Assembly: GCA_011032825.1 (NCBI GenBank)
Contig: JAADJZ010000010.1
Location: 1,297,619-1,361,618, forward strand
Length of the DNA: 64,000 nt
Origin: Massariosphaeria phaeospora
Taxonomy: Eukaryota; Ascomycota; Dothideomycetes; Pleosporales
Reading direction: 5' to 3'
The notes beneath the pieces were generated by a model, which was not told where the DNA came from, did no database searches, and worked only from the letters and a program-made list of their open reading frames with translations. Below, one piece after another: positions 60,190-64,000 of this stretch (within the stretch, counting starts at the first letter, position 1; every line of letters starts with the position of its first letter). Both the position numbers and the translations under genes were made by a program.

Positions 60190-63100
60190 TAGTACTTTTT
60201 AACGTTTTTTTTTATGCTTTTCTACTCGTATTAGCGTTTTACTTTTTCTAAAGTTTTCTTAACGCCGAAGTAACTAGCTATCGAGCTGTCGTAACATTTC
60301 TAGAAAGCTTTTGCTTTCTTTTTTGTTGTAACGAAGTAAATTTTATTTAACTACTTCGTTATAGCTAGCTCTAGTTTATTTTAAACTACTATAGGCTTTA
60401 CTAGTTTAAACTCGTTTTCTAAGTTAAAGTCTAAGTCTAAGTCTAAAGAGTTTGCAAAATTGCTTGCTAAATTACTTAAAAGAACTTTATTCTCTAAGAG
60501 CCTAAGCTAGAGTACTTAAGTTAGTTCTTCTCTAATGTGCATTTTTAAGTTCAAAGCTTTTATTTTCTTTCAAAAAGTTAGCAGGCTTAGTTTTTTTGCA
60601 AGTTAGCTAGCTAATTTTGTAATTGCTGCTACTAGAACGGGCTTACTATAAACACTACGAGTTATTAAAGCTCGTAATAAATCTACGTAGATTTTATTAC
60701 TTTTCTGCGCAAAAGCATAGGCTTTCTTTATGTAGTCTAGTCGTTAGAAAAAGCTATTAGCTAGATTTGTCTTTTTAAGTTGATAAATTATATCGAAGTT
60801 GTACTTTGTTAACTTTTTGTAAGCGCGAACTTTATAATAATTTAGAGTTTTTGTTTTTATAAACTATCGTAGGTTATTGTAGATTGTATAGAGATTAAAC
60901 AGAATGCTTAAAAAAAAATAGTAAAAGTGTAACAAACTTTTGTTAATTGCTAACAACTTTTTATTATAAGTATTGTAATTGTACTTCGTCTTGTTTATTT
61001 TTTGCAAGAAGAAACCAATTGAGCGCTAATAAGCACTTTTTTTGCTATTTTTACTATTAAAAACTTTCTAGCTTAGAATTCTACTAATAGCGCTTTTAGA
61101 AGCGTTAGTTTTGAGCTTTGTAAACTATTCTGCTTTATAATAAGCTAGAATAGAAATATTAAAAAAAGCACTTTTAAATTTTCTAAACGCTTTCTTAGCT
61201 TTAGTTTTAAAGTTAATTCGCTAGCTTTTTTTTTTTCTTTAGGCGTGCTTGCTTCGAGCTGCTTCTAGCTTTTTCTAAGTTAGTTTGGTTAATAGTAGAG
61301 CAAGCTTAAAGAACTTAGTAATAAAGCGCTAATAATAGTTTATAAAGCTTATAAATACTTGAATATTTTAAATCGTATTCGGCATTAGCTACTCCTAAAT
61401 CGTTTTAGTTTGTTCTAAGTTAATTTTAACTTTTTCTAAGTATACAATGTAACTTAGGTACTTCGTTTACTATGTATGCTACTCGCACTTGCTAAGCTTT
61501 AAGTATAGCTTTGCTTTACGCAAACGTTAAAGAACTTTTTTAACCTAGCTTACATAGGCTTTTTTTATGTTAGAAAACACTAGAATGTTGTTAAAGTATA
61601 CAATGCAAGTTACGTTAACTAACTTAGCAAAAGCTTAGTTAATGTAGGCCTAGAATGCTGCAAAAGCATTCGTAAAACTAAATAGCATAACAAAGTACTC
61701 AAAATAGCTATATCGAAGTCTAAAAGCTATTTTCTATTTGTTGTTTTTTTAATTTAGATTCTGTAATAGGCTTTACGGATGTTAAGCTTAGTATAAACTT
61801 TTGCTTTAGCTAACCTCTTCAAGAACTCTGCAATAAAAGGCAAAAAATAACGATTTTTAATTGTAATTTTGTTAAGGACTTTATAGTTAACGCAAAGTTT
61901 TAAAGTGCTGTTTTTTTCTTTGCAAAAAGAATTAGCGCACTAGCTGAAAACTTTAAGCGCTTTATTTATTTTTTATTAAAGTACTTGTTTACGTATTTGC
62001 AAAAGTGCTTTAATTTTACTATTAACATGTTGTACAAAAGTTAATGCAAAAGAGTTGTACTAAGCTAGAGTTTAATCGCAAGATTCTGCTTTCTATAAAA
62101 CGCTATTACTAACGAGCTATTAGAGCTCGCTACGTTTTAGTACTTCTAATATTTAAGTTGCAAACTAAAGCTTTTCTTTTTTTAGTTGCTTGCTTTAAAA
62201 AGTGTACTAATCGCACAGACATAAAGCTTTGCTTTAAAACTATTTCAAGTTTAAGCAAACTTTGCTGCGTTTTTTATAGCTACTTTGGCATAGTTTAGTT
62301 TATTTAGGTTTTTTATGCTCCTAAAGAGCATGCGGCGACGCGAATAGTTTAATTTTAGCTAAAACTAATCTATTCAAAAGAGTTTGAGATACATTAGAAG
62401 CTTTTTAAAATTAGCTACTACAAAGAAAATTCTATAGGTTTGTACTTTGCCTTTAGAGTTTGTAATGCAAACTTTTGCTATAGTACAACTATAAATAGTA
62501 TAACCTAATTTACTTAGCAATATAAAAAGAATATTAGAAATTAGTTTAAGTACTAGATTTTATTCTTTCGCTACGATAGCTAAAAGAATATTAAAATAAG
62601 CTCTACTATTTACAATTGCTTTTAAGTTTTTTGAACTCTTAATCTTCGCTAACGCGGTAAGAAACGTTAGGTTCTTGCTCGTTAGCATTTTACAAAAAGT
62701 GCTTACTTTTTTTAACTATAACAAGTTAATATAGGCTACAAAGTAAAAAGCTAATTTTTTAAGCTTTTGCTTTTTTCTTTTTTTTTCTTAAAGTAACCGT
62801 TTTTCTTTGCTTTGTTAGAGTAAGTAAAAACAAAATAGCCTAGTTTGTTACATGCGTAGCAAACTAGCTTGTTAAAGCTTTTGTTTTTTTTGTTATTACT
62901 TCTTTTAGGCTTAAAGCAGCTGTTGCGTTTCTTTTTGTGCTATTTGGCATTAGAATAAGTTAATCTATGTTCTATTAGCGACGCGGTTTGCTTTTTGTTT
63001 TTTTTAGTTTTCTTTTAGATCTTGCTATTCTATTAGAAGTTATAATAGATTTAATTAGCTTTTTGCTTTACTTAGTAGAAAGTAGTGCAACTTTGCAGCG

Positions 63101-64000
63101 AAAAGTAACGTAGTTGCTTTTTTACTTTTTTAAAAAGTGCTGCGATAAAGTTTGCTACTATGCTAAATAAGCTTGTTTAGTTAATCTTAGTTTAAAAAAG
63201 TTAAAAAAGTAAAAGTAAGTTAGAAAAAGTTTAAAATAGCTTTTAACGTAAAGCTTTAATAAAATTGTATACTTACTACTTACGTTCTTTAAAAGTGCCT
63301 AAAGCACTTAACATTTGTTTTTCAAGCAATGCCCAAGTAGAGGACTATAAAGAGAATCGCAATTTTTTATAAATTTTATAGGTTTTTTAGAGCGTACGAA
63401 AGTTTTTAGTAACGTACGTTAACTTAAAAAAAACTTTTTAAAATTTGCTAAAGAAGTTAGAGCTTTTTGTGTAGTAGCTTTTGCAATTGCAAACCTATTA
63501 GTTGTAGTCTACGCAATTTTTCTTCGAATAGCAGTGCAGTAGCTTAGAGCGAAGCAAATTAACCTAGTTAAAAATAGTTCAAGCGAGTACTAGCACAACT
63601 AGTTGCCTAGTAGCTTTAGCAAGCGCCGTTTTGTTTCTGTTCTAGTATAGAGCTTTTAACGCTTTGAAGCAAATAAGTTCTATACAGTTTTGCTTATTCT
63701 GCTACTAAGTTTTTAGCTTGTTAAAAGCTCGCTTCGTAGAGAGCTTCGATAGTGCGTTGTTATTTTTATTGTTTAAAAGTAAAGTGTTAGAATTTCTTTT
63801 AAAGCGAACTAGGTTATTCTAGTTTAGTTTTACGCTAGAAGCGCAACTACGCCTTAAAACGTTAGCACTATTACTAATCTAAACTTCTTATTAGCATTTT
63901 TATTATTATGATTTATCTACGACTAGAAGTTGAGAAGTGCTTAGTTGCATAATAAAACTTTATTTAAGTATTCTAAAAGCAACGTAGCTTAATTGTTTAA

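Larger units (their letters stand above)
16011..64000. repeat. RIP-degraded nested transposon island
   Basis: About 48 kb with a sharp drop in composition, abundant TAs and in-frame TAG/TAA, few CC/GG dinucleotides, and no ORF over about 75 codons. Aligned by eye, the repeat copies (P1-B with P1-C, P3-1 with P3-2, the two LTRs of each gypsy) differ almost only by C/T and G/A, the signature of RIP. Typical losses are Trp and Gln codons turned into stops, Asp to Asn, Glu to Lys and His to Tyr. At least 13 separate insertions can be delimited. It continues past the window's right edge. Confidence 0.93.
53116..64000 (-). mobile_element. Ty3/gypsy retrotransposon G1, right copy (inverted, incomplete)
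   Basis: Minus-strand copy of G1 starting with its 3' LTR (53,116-53,336, 221 bp) and running past the window end; the other LTR is not seen. It carries P1-C (54,060-55,908) and P3-2 (58,327-60,189). Integrase relics lie near 57,850-58,300 and 60,200-60,450, RT relics near 61,300-62,000 and the zinc knuckle near 62,860. It lacks G2 and so shows the empty site (57,990-57,993). Confidence 0.9.

Noticed and set aside
16011..64000. Mitochondrial DNA insertion as the cause of the AT-rich composition
   Set aside because: LTRs, TIRs, target duplications and transition-only differences between copies explain the block fully; no mitochondrial gene was recognised.

Overview
The window comes from a filamentous ascomycete (Pezizomycotina; a dothideomycete is plausible but not proven). 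Its genes have short GT-AG introns, mostly about 50 nt, with CTAAC/CTGAT-type branch sites, and they sit next to a large AT-rich block mutated by repeat-induced point mutation (RIP).

Bases 1-16,010 are ordinary, balanced-composition, gene-bearing DNA with nine loci. In order these are: an SDR reductase (-), the nucleoporin NIC96 with an FG-rich N-terminus (-), a 170-aa orphan (+), Mediator subunit MED27 (-), an FGGY-family carbohydrate kinase (-), the ER membrane complex subunit EMC10 (+), an RRM protein (-), a weak non-ATG ORF (+) and the Sec14-like lipid transfer protein SFH5 (-). They look like unrelated housekeeping genes, not a cluster. I rebuilt every exon structure by hand from splice sites and conserved protein sequence.

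From 16,011 to the end (64,000) the composition drops sharply. There is no intact ORF longer than about 75 codons, and repeat copies differ almost only by C/T and G/A transitions. This is a nested transposon island. Ends, target-site duplications and empty sites inside the window give this order. A minus-strand pogo-like remnant (D) is hit by pogo element A, which in turn carries pogo element P2 and a 327-bp MITE. A TTAAGTT-rich element is hit by gypsy retrotransposon G1-left (TSD CTTTA), which carries a reversed gypsy G2 and a second 327-bp MITE. A non-transposon-looking segment holds a histone H3-like pseudogene and a divergent unknown coding relic. It is broken by pogo element P1-B and by a Mutator-like element; the latter is broken by chromodomain gypsy G3 (TSD CTAGT), which is itself broken by pogo P3-1. 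Finally P3-3 is interrupted by G1-right, an inverted copy of G1 carrying P1-C and P3-2 and running off the window.

The most unusual object is the segment buried in the island: a divergent, intron-containing histone H3-like gene, colinear with the H3 fold but full of RIP-type stops. It lies opposite an unidentified coding relic whose reading frame is continuous once the 12.7-kb nested insertion is removed.
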